DNA from: FEN-1350 sp964386005
Lineage (GTDB): Bacteria; Planctomycetota; Phycisphaerae; Sedimentisphaerales; Anaerohalosphaeraceae
NCBI GenBank assembly: GCA_964386005.1
Contig: CAYLSB010000007.1
Location: 1-64,000, forward strand
Direction of reading: 5' to 3'
DNA length: 64,000 bases
The translations under genes and the position numbers were made by a program. The notes beneath the pieces are model-generated. The model made no database searches. It was not told the DNA's origin and worked only from the letters and a program-made list of their open reading frames with translations. Positions 35,703-44,958 of this stretch are shown here, in pieces (positions within the stretch are counted from its first letter, which is position 1; each line of letters opens with the position of its first letter).

Positions 35703-36731
35703 TCAGAATAATCCGCGCAATGGGAATCCCAAACGGCTTGAATGGGTATCCATCCGCAGGGCGGGGAATAATGTACCCTGTGCCTGTCGGGCGGCCTGGG
35801 CGATCCGCAGAGTAGCATCGGTCCCGGCCGCCTCAATTGTTGAGAGCGATCGATCTTTCTCCGCGACGATCCTCTCCATCGCCCTGCGAATCTCCTCAAC
35901 CAGATCCCCATATTGACTGGTTGTCGATTCCAAATCTTTAGTCGCTTCGGTTAATCCTTCCGTCATGCAGATGACAGCATCCGGAGCCGATTCAGCGGAT
36001 GGATCGGCGGTATTATTATCAACGGATTCCGATAGAGGTATTGAATCCCGATAGGCCTCGTCAGCGGCATCCTCAATTGAATCATCCGCGCAAATAATCG
36101 CAGGGACGGATGGTTCGCCGGTCGGTACAGTCGTCTGTTGCTCTGCCGCGACTACCGCTATAACCCTCGTATCCGCCGCTTCCTTTGTGATTTCGCCCCG
36201 TGAATCGCCGTCGCCCTCCGAAGGATTCGTCGCCATCACTTCAACCGATACGTCCGGAATCCCTTGTTCCGTTGTACCGGCATCCGATGTTGACTGATCG
36301 GCTATTGATATTGTCACCGCATCATCCGCCTCGCCTGGTGATGTAGCCATCGTATTCGTTTCTGCACGAAGGGCTTCATCCTGTGATGGGATTGACGCGT
36401 CCTCCAATAAATTAGTCTCCACTATCGCGGTCGATTCTTCGGGAATCGTCTTTTCCGTTCCACCCTGCTCTGATGCCGGCTCTTCAGGTGTCGGGCCCGT
36501 CCCGCTCTCATTTGCCTGAATCAATATTGAATCCGATGAATTCGGTCTTTCAGCCAGGCCAATATTTTGCGAAGGGATTCCTTCACTCATTAACGGATTT
36601 GATGTTTCGACTTCGGATGGTATAATGGGTATTTCATTACATGGATCCACGTCCACCTCTTCCCCGGTGATCGGCGATGTTTCCAATGTCGTCGATTCCT
36701 CGTTTGACAGTCGATTATCCGTGTCGGCCAT
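35703..36731 (-). CDS. acidic low-complexity protein with C-terminal coiled coil
   Basis: A 342-residue protein. About 240 residues are disordered, rich in Glu, Ser, Thr, Asp and Ala, with loose recurring phrases (IPSQDE / IPSQNI, ATSPGEAD / ATNPSEGD, EQG-T/IP). The last 80 residues are predicted helical (TKDLESTTSQYGDLVEEIRRAMERIVAEKD, as two heptad blocks). No family is recognised and no signal peptide is present. The ATG at 36731 has GAGG eleven bases upstream; the frame is open to 36986 and the extra 85 residues could be coding, so the 5' end is uncertain. Confidence 0.55.
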   Translation of the reverse strand: MADTDNRLSNEESTTLETSPITGEEVDVDPCNEIPIIPSEVETSNPLMSEGIPSQNIGLAERPNSSDSILIQANESGTGPTPEEPASEQGGTEKTIPEESTAIVETNLLEDASIPSQDEALRAETNTMATSPGEADDAVTISIADQSTSDAGTTEQGIPDVSVEVMATNPSEGDGDSRGEITKEAADTRVIAVVAAEQQTTVPTGEPSVPAIICADDSIEDAADEAYRDSIPLSESVDNNTADPSAESAPDAVICMTEGLTEATKDLESTTSQYGDLVEEIRRAMERIVAEKDRSLSTIEAAGTDATLRIAQAARQAQGTLFPALRMDTHSSRLGFPLRGLF

Positions 36732-37287
36732 TGGTATTTTGCCTCGATCGATCATCTGACAGAAAAATGGCGCATCATTGATATTCACCTTCTCTTCGAC
36801 GGGATGATGGTAACACTTAACCCAAGAACGCAAACGCCCGATAACGACCGCGTGAATATCAATTTTTCCATGAAGGCCTTGAATCCGAATTCGTATAATC
36901 GATATCGAATGGATCCTGTCGAATGAAACTGGCTCTGTATTAGAACGGCAAATCCAAAGAAGTTCGCTTATCGATATCGATTGCATGCAGATTGGATTGT
37001 GGATCGGGTCTATTCAACGAACCATTGCGGGTTATCGGACTCAATCCGGAACGGTTTTCTTTTTTTAAGACGGATTTCAATCGAATCAAAACCTGAAACA
37101 TTATACAGAATATAGACTCAACACGGCCCCCCCGCTATTCAATTGTAGAAATCATTTCTGACGGAATGTCCGGATCGGATTTTCCTATTCAGAAAATGTT
37201 TTCGATCGAATAGATAAGTCCGGATGATTTTTTGACGACAAAATCTCGTCAAGATAACGGCAGAGAACGGAAACGCGAGGTTATGGT
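36732..37287. other. region upstream of the acidic protein gene, coding status unclear
   Basis: About 550 bp. The part up to 36986 is open in frame with the acidic protein and could encode a longer N-terminus of mixed beta character. The remaining 300 bp is AT-rich, with no supportable gene, tRNA or strong hairpin. Confidence 0.4.
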
Positions 37288-37749
37288 ATGAAGACGGATA
37301 TTCGACCAAATTGGATGATTCAGCAGATCAGCGAACGGTTGGCAGACTTGTTGCCGGAAGAAGGAGCAAGCTTTGTGATCCTCGATAGCGAAGGCCGTAC
37401 CTGGCCGACAGATACGGCCGCATTCGAACGAGCGTTTGGTGATGAACAGGAAATGTCGGAGGAACTTCGAGCGCGACTGGCCGACGGATATGATCCGATC
37501 ATCGGCCAGTGTAACGGGCACACGGTTGTTGCCACTCAACTGGCAACCGAGACCATTGGTTGCGGGTATCTGCTTCTTCTATTGTCGGGTTATACCCGAG
37601 AGACAGCGCTGGCGAATTTCGGACTCATTGAACTGGTCATGAATCAGGCCGGACTGATTGCCGAACTGATGGATCGAAACAACGAACTGGGCAATCAATG
37701 TCTTCTTGGCGGACATACTCCCAGCGTTTTCGCAAACCCTACCGGATAG
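37288..37749 (+). CDS. hypothetical GAF-like small protein
   Basis: A 153-residue soluble protein. Its middle (FVILDSEGRTWPTD, then GCGYLLLLLSGYTRETALANFGLIELVMNQA in two parts) has the strand-helix order and terminal helix of a GAF-type sensory domain, but the resemblance is weak. There are no export signals. GAGG seven bases upstream supports the start. Located among signalling and small secreted genes; function unknown. Confidence 0.5.
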   Translation: MKTDIRPNWMIQQISERLADLLPEEGASFVILDSEGRTWPTDTAAFERAFGDEQEMSEELRARLADGYDPIIGQCNGHTVVATQLATETIGCGYLLLLLSGYTRETALANFGLIELVMNQAGLIAELMDRNNELGNQCLLGGHTPSVFANPTG

Positions 37750-37882
37750 ATAATCGATAATCCTTTGATACTGTCCGATTAGCGCAGAGTTACCATCAAT
37801 CCTTTTTCATTTCGCAACGGATTCCACCCGACGAAACGAAACATCCCCTACTCACTGATACCAGACGGAATCAGGTAGCTCA

Positions 37883-38368
37883 TTAATTCGTCACGGCCGG
37901 TACAGGAGAGGAAACCGGTTTATTCAAATTCCCACGAGTTTGAATCGCCTGGAGAATGGAACTTCGATCCGGTTGCATATGAAGACGATCAAGCCGTTTG
38001 AGAATTTCCACCTTAGCCGGATTGGAAAATGCCGGGTTGGAAATCAGGGTCAGAAGAACCGCATGCTTATCGGGTTCAAAATGAAGTTTCTCGAAAACCG
38101 ACTTGACCAGATATACCTGAGCATGCGCTGGCAGATCAGGTCTGGCGGCAATCTGTGAAAAATAATGAAATCGATCCGGTTCCATGGATAACTTACCGAC
38201 TGCATCAATCTCAGCCATGACCACTTTGTCGGCATCCGGACAACCTCCGCAAATCGTATCCGGCTTACAACCCCCGGAGATCACGATACATCCTCCGATA
38301 ATGATGCACCCGCCCAATAACAAACAAATCCATAATGCCGTAATCAGTTTGGCCACATTCGATTTCAT
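37883..38368 (-). CDS. hypothetical lipoprotein
   Basis: A 161-residue protein with a lipoprotein signal (LITALWICLLLGGC). The first mature residues contain further GGC repeats (IIIGGC, ISGGC, CGGC), giving a Cys/Gly-rich neck. The helical remainder has pairs of similar segments (KLSMEPDRFHYFSQIA / HFEPDKHAVLLTLIS / HMQPDRSSILQAIQ), suggesting three degenerate helical repeats. AAGGAG seven bases upstream fixes the start at 38368; the frame is open further upstream but without a leader. Function unknown. Confidence 0.65.
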   Translation of the reverse strand: MKSNVAKLITALWICLLLGGCIIIGGCIVISGGCKPDTICGGCPDADKVVMAEIDAVGKLSMEPDRFHYFSQIAARPDLPAHAQVYLVKSVFEKLHFEPDKHAVLLTLISNPAFSNPAKVEILKRLDRLHMQPDRSSILQAIQTRGNLNKPVSSPVPAVTN

Positions 38369-38630
38369 GCTGTTCTCCTTGTAAGTCCTTGTTCTTCCAT
38401 ACGTTAATAATCGACGCCCTCTGGCCAAAACAACAACCAATCCACGTAGTTTCATTTTCCATTTGCCGGTTTCAATACCTATAGAGACGTATAACTCTTT
38501 AAAATATTTCAGTGGGTTAAGGATTTTCTGTGGATTCAATGTTATGGATTGATGAATCCGGGAACAATCCTTGACGTCCCGCAGAGGTAACGATAGGATA
38601 CATACTGAACGATTGACTCGGAGACTGATA

Positions 38631-39029
38631 ATGGATTGCCCGGTATGCGACAAAGCGATGATCACATTGGAACTGCATGAGGTCGAGACGGACTATTGTC
38701 CGACATGCAGCGGGATCTGGCTGGATACCGGCGAACTGGAGATTCTCCTGGAGGACACCCGAAAGGCCGCGGAGACAATCCAATCCTTTCGAACAATACC
38801 GAATCCACAACAGCGGCCTCGCAGGTGCCCCATCTGTTCGAAACGGATGGAAATTGTTGATGTTGGGAACTCGGTCGTGATCGATCGATGCCGTCATCAT
38901 CACGGATTGTGGTTTGATCGGGGTGAGTTACAGCACATCCTGCAGGAAATCGGGATTGATCCGGCCAATCCGATCCTGAACCTGCTTGAAGATATGTTTC
39001 TCCGAAATCCAAATTCGCCTTCGTCGTAA
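38631..39029 (+). CDS. double zf-TFIIB-type zinc-ribbon protein
   Basis: A 132-residue protein with two zinc ribbons of the zf-TFIIB class: MDCPVCDKAM ... DYCPTCSGIWLDTGELE (residues 1-35) and RRCPICSKRM ... IDRCRHHHGLWFDRGELQ (about 65-100). The second ribbon has Cys-His-His in place of Cys-x-x-Cys. The WLD-GELE phrase after each ribbon is typical. Role unknown, possibly nucleic acid or protein binding. GGAGA seven bases upstream sets the start at 38631; it ends 49 bp before the epimerase gene. Confidence 0.8.
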   Translation: MDCPVCDKAMITLELHEVETDYCPTCSGIWLDTGELEILLEDTRKAAETIQSFRTIPNPQQRPRRCPICSKRMEIVDVGNSVVIDRCRHHHGLWFDRGELQHILQEIGIDPANPILNLLEDMFLRNPNSPSS

Positions 39030-39078
39030 ATCATTTTCGCGATTCACGGATGACAAACGAAAGAGAAAGGAAAACGCA

Positions 39079-40209
39079 ATGAAAACAAGTTGGATTGTCA
39101 CATTGGCGTTCGTTGTGTGTCTGATTCAAAGTGGATGCCAAACGCAAGAGGCAAAGGAAAGCACAATGACCATGAAAGTTACAAAATCGGAATTCGGCCA
39201 GTTGCCGGATGGAACGATGGCGGATCTTTATACTCTGACGAACAACAAAGGCATGACCGTCAAGGTAACAAACTACGGGGGGATCATCACGCACATCCTG
39301 GTCCCGGATCGCAGCGGCACTATCGGCGATGTCGCTTTGGGCTTTGATGATCTGGCCGGCTATACCGGCGGCCATCCCTTTTTCGGGGCCATCGCCGGCC
39401 GATATGCCAACCGAATCGCCAATGGCAAGTTCGTCCTCAACGGCGTGGAATATTCCCTGGCACAGAATAACGGCGTCAATCACTTGCACGGCGGCAAGGT
39501 GGGTTTCGACAAAAAGCTCTGGACGGCCGAACCGATCCGTTCCAAAACCGGAGTCGGCGTCAAGCTCCGTTATGTCAGCAAAGACATGGAAGAAGGATAC
39601 CCCGGCACTCTCACCAGTATTGTCACGTACGAGTTGACCGACAAGAACGAAATCAAAATGAGTTATGAGGCCACAACCGACAAAGATACCATATTGAACT
39701 TAACCAATCACACCTATTTCAACCTGGCCGGTCACGACAGTGGCAACGTTCTCGGCCACCAGATGGTTTTCTATGCCGACGCGTTCACGCCGGTCGATGA
39801 TGGATTGATCCCCACCGGCGAAATCAAGGCGGTCAAGGGGACCCCGTGGGATTTCACGACTCCCCGTACCATCGGCGAGCGGATCGCGCAAGTGCCCGGC
39901 GGATACGATCACAACCATGTTCTCCGCAATCAGTCCGGCAAACTCGCCCTGGCCGTCAAGGTCGTCGAACCCAAGACCGGCCGTGTGATGGACGTCTATA
40001 CGACCCAGCCGGGCGTGCAATTTTATACCGGCAACTTCCTCGACGGTTCCGTCAAGGGAAAAGGCGCTTCCTATGGCAAGCATGCGGGATTCTGCCTCGA
40101 AACGCAACACTATCCCGATTCTCCCAATAAACCCCAATTCCCGTCGGTGGTCCTCAAGCCGGGACAGGTCTATCGTCAGACCACGGTTTATCAGTTTTCC
40201 ACTCAATAA
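39079..40209 (+). CDS. aldose 1-epimerase (mutarotase), lipoprotein form
   Basis: Interconverts alpha and beta anomers of hexoses. 376 residues: a lipoprotein signal (FVVCLIQSGC) then a complete GalM beta-sandwich with GRYANRIANGKF, the substrate His in NHLHGG, LTNHTYFNLAG and the catalytic Glu in CLETQHYPDSPN. The lipobox implies it works outside the cytoplasm, acting on sugars released in the periplasm, whereas classical GalM is cytoplasmic. AAGGA eight bases upstream sets the start. Confidence 0.93.
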   Translation: MKTSWIVTLAFVVCLIQSGCQTQEAKESTMTMKVTKSEFGQLPDGTMADLYTLTNNKGMTVKVTNYGGIITHILVPDRSGTIGDVALGFDDLAGYTGGHPFFGAIAGRYANRIANGKFVLNGVEYSLAQNNGVNHLHGGKVGFDKKLWTAEPIRSKTGVGVKLRYVSKDMEEGYPGTLTSIVTYELTDKNEIKMSYEATTDKDTILNLTNHTYFNLAGHDSGNVLGHQMVFYADAFTPVDDGLIPTGEIKAVKGTPWDFTTPRTIGERIAQVPGGYDHNHVLRNQSGKLALAVKVVEPKTGRVMDVYTTQPGVQFYTGNFLDGSVKGKGASYGKHAGFCLETQHYPDSPNKPQFPSVVLKPGQVYRQTTVYQFSTQ

Positions 40210-40245
40210 AGGTTGTTTTGATTCCTTTTGGGAAAGGAGCTTTGA

Positions 40246-40806
40246 ATGATCGTTGGTTTATTTATCGCGGGCGGAATCCTTGTTGTCGTCGCCGTGATGG
40301 TAATCGGGATCTACAACGCCCTGGTCCGCTTGCGGAACCAGGTGGATAACGCGTGGTCCCAGATTGATGTTCAGCTCAAACGTCGGCATGACCTGATCCC
40401 CAATCTGGTCGAAACGGCCAAGGGTTACATGCAGCATGAACGGCAAACGCTGGAAAATATTACCCAGGCCCGAAGTCAGGCGATGGGCGCCAAAACCGTG
40501 GGCGATGCCGCAAAAGCCGAAGGGATGCTCTCTGAAGCCCTCAACAAGTTTTTGGTCGTGGTCGAGAATTATCCGGAACTGAAGGCCAATCAGAATTTCC
40601 TGGCCCTGCAGGAAACCCTGACCAGTACCGAAAACAAAATCGCCTTCGCGCGGCAGGCGTACAATGATTCCGTCCTGTTTTACAACAACAAGATTCAGAT
40701 GTTCCCGTCGAATATTCTCGCCGAGATTTTCGATTTCACAAAACGGGAATTCTTCGAAGTCGAAAACGCCGCCGAACGAGAGGTTCCAAAAGTCAGCTTT
40801 TCCTAA
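40246..40806 (+). CDS. LemA family membrane protein
   Basis: A 186-residue protein with an N-terminal transmembrane helix (about 3-23) and the LemA helical domain (YNALVRLRNQVDNAWSQIDVQLKRRHDLIPNLVET in two parts, ending NNKIQMFPSNILAEIFDF). The function of the family is not settled; it is often encoded with M48 peptidases, as here. AAGGAG six bases upstream. First gene of the pair with the M48 peptidase, 33 bp apart. Confidence 0.95.
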   Translation: MIVGLFIAGGILVVVAVMVIGIYNALVRLRNQVDNAWSQIDVQLKRRHDLIPNLVETAKGYMQHERQTLENITQARSQAMGAKTVGDAAKAEGMLSEALNKFLVVVENYPELKANQNFLALQETLTSTENKIAFARQAYNDSVLFYNNKIQMFPSNILAEIFDFTKREFFEVENAAEREVPKVSFS

Positions 40807-40839
40807 CCGGCGTGCCGCTCAGATCGTGGGTAACACACT

Positions 40840-42051
40840 ATGTGGGAACTGATCCGGATTAATCGGCGCAATTCGATTCTCCTGCTGGTACTGATGGCGA
40901 CCTGCATGATGGGCTTGGGTGTCGCGCTGGGATTGTCCTTCGGCGGCGGTATGGAAGCCGGTCTGGTTGGGGCCGCCGTGGCGTTTATCCTCTGGATGAT
41001 CCTGGCGATGGTCAGCTTGTTTGGAGGCGACCAGATTCTCCTGGCCTCCAGTCAGGCCGTTCCGATCACCTCGGAAATTCATCCCCAGTTATTCAACGTC
41101 GTCGAAGAACTCAAGATCGCCGCCGGTCTTCCGACCATCCCGAAAATCTATCTGATCAACGACCCATCGCTGAACGCCTTTGCGACCGGACGAAGCCCTG
41201 CCACAGCGTCGGTTGCCATCACGGCCGGGCTCCTGGCCCGGCTCAACCGTGACGAACTCCAGGGAGTCATGGCCCATGAAATAAGCCATATTATCCATCG
41301 CGACATCCTGTTTGTCACTTTGGCCGGGGTCATGCTGGGGTGTGTCGCCCTCCTAAGTCGGCTTTTTCTTCGATCCACGTTTTATGGTTCTATGGGATCG
41401 CGGAGAAGGTACTCTTCCCGCTCGCAGCAGGGGTCCGGACATGCCATCCTGATGCTCATCGCCATAGTCGCCGCGATCCTGGCCCCGATCATGGTACAGC
41501 TCTTTTATTTCGCCCTTTCACGCAAACGCGAATACATGGCCGACGCCGGGGCGGCGCGGCTGACTCGATATCCGGAAGGTTTGGCCTCGGCACTGGAAAA
41601 AATCTCAGGCAACACCGAACCATTGCCCACAGCCAATGAGGTAACCGCGCCGATGTACATCGATACCCCCTTCCGCGGCAAGCGCGGCTCGAATCTCTTG
41701 AGTACCCATCCGCCCATTGAAGAACGCATCCGCATTCTCCGTACCATGAGCCAGGGGGCCTCACTGAGGGATTATTCACAAGCGTATCGGCAAACAATCG
41801 GGCATGATACAGAGTTGCCGTTGTCTGCCCGAAACGATCGCGAGACTGTAGCACTGCGCAATCGATCCCCGCTGTCGTCCGAAACGTCCCACCCTAAGAC
41901 AGTAATGCGTCAGATGGGAGACTGGGTTCGCAAAGCCAACGGATTTGTGTTTATCCATTGCCCCTGTGGAGTCCAATTGAAGGTCCCGCCCAACTATGGG
42001 GCAAAAAAAGTGGATTGCCCCCGCTGCGGAAGAACAACGAAAATGGAATAG
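40840..42051 (+). CDS. HtpX-like M48 membrane metallopeptidase with zinc-ribbon tail
   Basis: A 403-residue zinc peptidase probably involved in membrane protein quality control. Two N-terminal transmembrane helices (about 13-33 and 40-62), the catalytic HEISHIIHRD (about residue 146) and further helices (about 156-172 and 203-225). A Glu-bearing SRKREYMADAGAARL segment completes the metal site. Unusually, the C-terminus adds a linker and a zinc ribbon (HCPCGVQLKVP ... VDCPRCGR). It follows the LemA gene closely; the start has only a weak leader. Confidence 0.92.
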   Translation: MWELIRINRRNSILLLVLMATCMMGLGVALGLSFGGGMEAGLVGAAVAFILWMILAMVSLFGGDQILLASSQAVPITSEIHPQLFNVVEELKIAAGLPTIPKIYLINDPSLNAFATGRSPATASVAITAGLLARLNRDELQGVMAHEISHIIHRDILFVTLAGVMLGCVALLSRLFLRSTFYGSMGSRRRYSSRSQQGSGHAILMLIAIVAAILAPIMVQLFYFALSRKREYMADAGAARLTRYPEGLASALEKISGNTEPLPTANEVTAPMYIDTPFRGKRGSNLLSTHPPIEERIRILRTMSQGASLRDYSQAYRQTIGHDTELPLSARNDRETVALRNRSPLSSETSHPKTVMRQMGDWVRKANGFVFIHCPCGVQLKVPPNYGAKKVDCPRCGRTTKME

Positions 42052-42101
42052 AACCGGAATATTCGAACAACCCGGCCGATATCTCCGAACGACGTCGCGG
42101 T

Positions 42102-42749
42102 TTATCGAAGAACCCAGCTTTTCTCCTGAAAAGCCATATTTGCCACCGCACGAAGCGATTCGTCACCGCCGATGCCATATCGCAGAGCCAGAGTCTTGCG
42201 TAACAGGACTTTCTTCGCATTGCCCTGTTCATCTAATTGCGTCGGATGGTCAATCACCGCCGTTTCATTACTCAGGCCGGAGATAAACAACGTCGCCACC
42301 TTGGCCCTGGCATCGAAATCCGGCCAAATAATCGCGACATCCCGGGCGTTATCTTTGCCCTGAAGAACTTTGTGATTGCACTCTTCGATCCATTCGAGGA
42401 ACGGATACCTGCCCTCGTGAAGTTTCTTGATTTTCTCAAAAACGACTTTCTGGATACCCTTACCCGCCTGAACCACCTTGAACGTATCCGTCACGAGATC
42501 ACACGCAGGATAAAAAGGCGCTTCGCTCACGCCGGAGGTATTGGTCAGCGTCAAGATTACATACCAGAACCGACGGGGTTGGCTGTCGCCCGGCAACGTG
42601 AGGTTGATTTGCCGGGGTTGATCAAAAATCACGTCGAATGTCCAATCCTTCGGCCCTGGAACCAGCGACGGGGTGGGATACCCCAGGCACTCCCCGACAC
42701 CGATCATCAGTACCACAACCATGATACCGGCTAAACACACTGTTCGCAT
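42102..42749 (-). CDS. hypothetical secreted protein
   Basis: A 215-residue protein with a signal peptide (VCLAGIMVVVLMIGVGECLG), then a domain with alternating hydrophobic strands (RRFWYVILTLTNTSG, DVAIIWPDFDARAKVATLFISGLSN in two parts) suggestive of a beta-sandwich. No family recognised. AAAGGA six bases upstream supports the start. It faces the M48 gene, 50 bp away. Confidence 0.65.
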   Translation of the reverse strand: MRTVCLAGIMVVVLMIGVGECLGYPTPSLVPGPKDWTFDVIFDQPRQINLTLPGDSQPRRFWYVILTLTNTSGVSEAPFYPACDLVTDTFKVVQAGKGIQKVVFEKIKKLHEGRYPFLEWIEECNHKVLQGKDNARDVAIIWPDFDARAKVATLFISGLSNETAVIDHPTQLDEQGNAKKVLLRKTLALRYGIGGDESLRAVANMAFQEKSWVLR

Positions 42750-42953
42750 GTCAATATCCTTTCGATTCGATCAATCCTGAACGTATATTCTACAACCGAG
42801 ACGGAAACAGGTAAAGAGGCAATCCAAAAAATGATCCCATTGCGGAAAATCCTGTATCAGGAAGACATTTCGCGAACAGAATTTGACATCCGATCGTCTT
42901 TTTGATTTGATGGGATACGCGGGCTGGCATTCGATCTTCTGAAATCCAAACCC

Positions 42954-43427
42954 TTACATAATGCGCAGTCCCTCGATTTCCATCAGGATTTGAAGAATAA
43001 GTGACTCGACAACTGCAGAAACGGATGGGGTCAGGTTCAAGGATGGTTCGATACTGCCTATCTGGACGGCAAAGATGATCACTTCCCCAAGAGGTTTCTT
43101 CATGAGTTTAACCATTTTCAGAGTCTCCGCCAGTCCAAGTTGATGAAGGGAGAGCGAATCGACAGAGGCCTCTATCTGTTCGGGGGTGAGACGATAGAGA
43201 GTTCCGGCGGTTGTACCAAGATCTACGGCATCGATGACGATGACCTTATCGCGATCTGCAAGGATGTCAATCAGATCAGCCCCGGCGGTGCCTCCATCGA
43301 CAAGCTCGACGGTGTCGGGCAAGGGTATCGATCGCAAACGTTCAACAACTCGCACGCCTACCCCTTCATCGGCCAGCAGGATATTGCCGATGCCGACGAT
43401 CAGGGTAGGCGGGCGGTTATCGTGCAT
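42954..43427 (-). CDS. [NiFe] hydrogenase maturation protease (HyaD/HybD family)
   Basis: Endopeptidase that trims the C-terminus of the hydrogenase large subunit after nickel insertion. 157 residues with the GIGNILLADEGVGV signature. Putative nickel-sensing residues Glu21, Asp66 (VIVIDAVD) and His95 (SLHQLG) match Glu16, Asp62 and His93 of E. coli HybD in spacing. Third gene of the hydrogenase operon, 23 bp after the large subunit, whose C-terminus has a matching cleavable extension. Confidence 0.95.
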   Translation of the reverse strand: MHDNRPPTLIVGIGNILLADEGVGVRVVERLRSIPLPDTVELVDGGTAGADLIDILADRDKVIVIDAVDLGTTAGTLYRLTPEQIEASVDSLSLHQLGLAETLKMVKLMKKPLGEVIIFAVQIGSIEPSLNLTPSVSAVVESLILQILMEIEGLRIM

Positions 43428-43450
43428 ATTCTCGTCCTCTTACTTCTGGA

Positions 43451-44902
43451 TCAGATCGGCGATGCGGCGATGGGGATCACCGTGGCCTTTTTCGATCCCG
43501 GTCGCACCATGTGCACGGCACAGGCCAGGCACGGATCAAACGAGTGGACAACGCGGAGAACTTCGACGGGTTGATCTTCATCGGCGACCGGAGTACCAAT
43601 CAGGGCTTGTTCGATAGGGCCGGGCTGATCGAAATCGTCACGGCCGGAGGCATTCCACGCCGTCGGGGTGATGATCTGATAGCGGGTAATCTTGCTTCCG
43701 GCAACGGAGAACCAGTGGCCCAATGCCCCGCGCGGCGCCTCGACCAGAGCCTGAGAAGACCCGCTGGACGGTACGGGCAAGTAGGTGTAACCCTTTTGGC
43801 CGATCGTCAGTTCATTAAGCCAGACATCCATAGCATTGGCGATTTTCCGGGTTTCGAGGGCGCGGGCGACGAGACGATCCATGGCGGATATGCCGCGCTG
43901 ATAATCGCCATTCACCCACATCCGAGCCAGCGGACCGGCCTCATAAACTTTTTCGAGATATCGAGGCGCCTTGATCCAGGAATATGCGCCGGCCTTGTCG
44001 GGCGCGACTTTGGTTAAACCCGCGGACGGATTCAGATCGCCGCAGTCGTCGCTGAACCAGGAGGTCTTGACATACTCGCGGATCTGGGTGGCATCGACGG
44101 TCTGGATGGAGCCATCAATATAACGTCCGCGTTTGAAGAGTCGTGTTATTGGGGACGTCGTGGGGTTCGTATCAAACACGCCATAGGCCATGAGGTTGCC
44201 GCATCCCTTGCCGAGTTCGTAATACGACTCGAAAATCTGGCTGAGAGCCAGGGTATCCGGAACGAAAACGTTGTCGATGAATTCTCTTAACTCGGTAAGA
44301 AGCGCTCGAAACTGGGCAACCTTGTCGGCCGTGGGAATATCGGTGCAGCCGCCGGGTACGAAGGTGGAAACACAGGGGAGCTTGCCGCCGAACAGCGCCC
44401 CCATCTGATGGGCCTTGCGACGCATCTTCAGCGCCAGGAGGTAATGTTTGACAAGTTGGACGGCCGTATCGCCGGTGATCATATCGTCGGTGACATGCCG
44501 CGGTTCCCATGGCGGGCAATCGATGATTCCGCGGGTATTGATATAGTCCAAGGCGGCCAGATGATAAAAATGCAGGATGTGGGACTGGATGTAATTGGCT
44601 CCAAGGACGAGGTTCCGCATAACACGGCCGTTGGTCGGCGGCGTAAAACCGGCGGCCTTTTCATAAACCATACTGGAAGCCATCGCGTGAGATACGGGAC
44701 AAACTCCGCAGACACGCTGGGTGTAATAGACGACGTCGAAAGGGTGACGACCAATCATCATCTGTTCGAAACCGCGAAACATCGTGCCGCTGCTTCGTGC
44801 GTCAATGACCTGAAGACGGCCGTCCACGGTATCGACGGTAACTTCAATCTTGAGGTGGCCCTCAATACGGGTTACGGGATCAAGGGTAATCGTTTTTGCC
44901 AT
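43451..44902 (-). CDS. [NiFe] hydrogenase large (catalytic) subunit
   Basis: Carries the NiFe(CN)2CO active site that oxidises or produces H2. 483 residues; nickel ligands are Cys65 and Cys68 (L1 motif RVCGVCPVSHA) and Cys458 and Cys461 (L2 motif DPCLACAVH). A 19-residue tail after His464 (beginning MVRPG) is the expected cleavage extension for the adjacent protease. The L1 and L2 wording fits Group 1 respiratory uptake enzymes. It has no signal of its own and should be carried through the Tat system with the small subunit. GGAGA lies upstream of the ATG. The cluster has no selenocysteine and no hyp accessory genes. Confidence 0.97.
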   Translation of the reverse strand: MAKTITLDPVTRIEGHLKIEVTVDTVDGRLQVIDARSSGTMFRGFEQMMIGRHPFDVVYYTQRVCGVCPVSHAMASSMVYEKAAGFTPPTNGRVMRNLVLGANYIQSHILHFYHLAALDYINTRGIIDCPPWEPRHVTDDMITGDTAVQLVKHYLLALKMRRKAHQMGALFGGKLPCVSTFVPGGCTDIPTADKVAQFRALLTELREFIDNVFVPDTLALSQIFESYYELGKGCGNLMAYGVFDTNPTTSPITRLFKRGRYIDGSIQTVDATQIREYVKTSWFSDDCGDLNPSAGLTKVAPDKAGAYSWIKAPRYLEKVYEAGPLARMWVNGDYQRGISAMDRLVARALETRKIANAMDVWLNELTIGQKGYTYLPVPSSGSSQALVEAPRGALGHWFSVAGSKITRYQIITPTAWNASGRDDFDQPGPIEQALIGTPVADEDQPVEVLRVVHSFDPCLACAVHMVRPGSKKATVIPIAASPI

Positions 44903-44958
44903 AAGCCGGATCTCCGGATAGATATTTTATGTTATTGTATCCATTATATGTGACTGGT

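Noticed and set aside
36732..36986. 85-codon N-terminal extension of the acidic protein
   Set aside because: The frame is open but the upstream start has no leader, and its beta-rich composition differs sharply from the rest. Left out of the called gene and noted as unresolved.
43451..44902. Selenocysteine ([NiFeSe]) variant of the hydrogenase
   Set aside because: Both L2 ligands are encoded as Cys and no in-frame TGA occurs in the motif.
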